DNA from: Paroedura picta
Taxonomy: Eukaryota; Chordata; Lepidosauria; Squamata; Gekkonidae
Assembly (NCBI RefSeq): GCF_049243985.1
Contig: NC_135371.1
Coordinates: 141,501 to 205,500, forward strand
Length of the DNA: 64,000 nucleotides
Reading direction: 5' to 3'
The position numbers and the translations under genes were made by a program. Shown here one piece after another: positions 63,450 to 64,000 of this stretch. Numbering within the stretch: position 1 is the first letter of the stretch; each line of letters opens with the position of its first letter. The notes beneath the pieces are model-generated. The model saw only the letters and a list, made by a program, of their open reading frames with translations, ran no database searches and was not told the origin of the DNA.

Positions 63450-63965
63450 CTGTCCCCTGTACTGTGTGCAGTTCTGGAGGCCTCACTTCAAGAAGGACGT
63501 TGATAAAATTGAAAGGGTACAGAGGAGAGTGACGAAGATGATCTGGGGCCAAGGGACCAAGCCCTATGAAGATAGATTGAGGGACTTGGGAATGTTCAGC
63601 CTGGAGAAAAGGAGGTTGAGAGGGGACATGATAGCCCTCTTTAAGCATTTGAAGGGTTGTCATTTGGAGGAGGGCAGGATGCTGTTTCTGCTGGCTGCAG
63701 AGGAGAGGACACGCAGTAATGAGTTTAAACTTCAAGTACAACGATATAGGCTAGATATCAGGAAAAAGTTTTTCACAGTCAGAGTAGTTCAGCAGTGGAA
63801 TAGGCTGCCTAAGGAGGTGGTGATCTCCCCCTCACTGGCAGTCTTCAAGCAAAGGCTGGATACACACTTTTCTTGGATGCTTAAGGATGCTTAGGGCTGA
63901 TCCTGCGTTGAGCAGGGGGTTGGACTAGATGGCCTGTGTGGCCCCTTCCAACTCTTCTATGATTC
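63450..63965 (+). mobile_element. CR1 LINE 3' end
   Basis: Plus-strand RT C-terminus, open from 63409 to 63894 ([53 protein letters not shown]), then the usual tail ending TTCTATGATTCTT. 5'-truncated. Confidence 0.92.
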
Positions 63966-64000
63966 TTCAAAGCTGCCCACCCAGTGCCACAGAGGATGTC

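Overview
This window is vertebrate genomic DNA, very probably from a squamate reptile. The evidence is GC-rich host genes with many small exons, plus a repeat mix of CR1, L2 and BovB/RTE LINEs, Sauria-type SINEs, a second tRNA-derived SINE family and hAT transposons, one of which looks SPIN-like. I cannot name the species. No bacterial genes, CRISPR arrays, rRNA or functional tRNA genes are seen.

The host genes form the TAPBP side of the extended MHC class II region: ZBTB22 (+, 303-1820, one coding exon), TAPBP/tapasin (+, 14601-26574, eight coding exons), WDR46/BING4 (+, 27770-37228, sixteen coding exons), B3GALT4 (-, 46178-47266, one exon) and a classical MHC class II alpha chain (+, 56850-60000, four coding exons). 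Order and relative strands match the human ZBTB22-TAPBP-RGL2-PFDN6-WDR46-B3GALT4 block. Here RGL2 and PFDN6 are not seen between TAPBP and WDR46, and the class II alpha gene lies about 9.6 kb beyond B3GALT4 with no RPS18, VPS52 or RING1 between. Tapasin (class I peptide loading) and class II alpha are the immune genes. Each has a plausible regulatory element: an ISRE just upstream of TAPBP, and an X box with a Y box upstream of class II alpha. ZBTB22, WDR46 and B3GALT4 are linked housekeeping or regulatory genes.

The rest is mostly repeats. 3.4-14.4 kb holds LINE tails, a nested SPIN-like hAT plus Sauria SINE, a nearly full-length CR1, a BovB inside another CR1 and a 134-bp tandem array. TAPBP intron 3 holds SINE-in-LINE nests, large microsatellites and L2 copies. 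37-46 kb holds hAT, L2 and tandem repeats running up to the B3GALT4 stop codon. 47.6-55.6 kb holds a nearly complete L2, a retroviral envelope fossil and a CR1.

The most unusual feature is an inverted duplicate of WDR46 exon 12 with its intron flanks, lying in intron 8 of the same gene, so that exons 9-11 sit between the two inverted arms. Other points worth a look are the tapasin transmembrane and tail changes, a WDR46 splice acceptor whose pyrimidine tract is the tail of a SINE, and a 37-bp CR1 insertion with a perfect target duplication.
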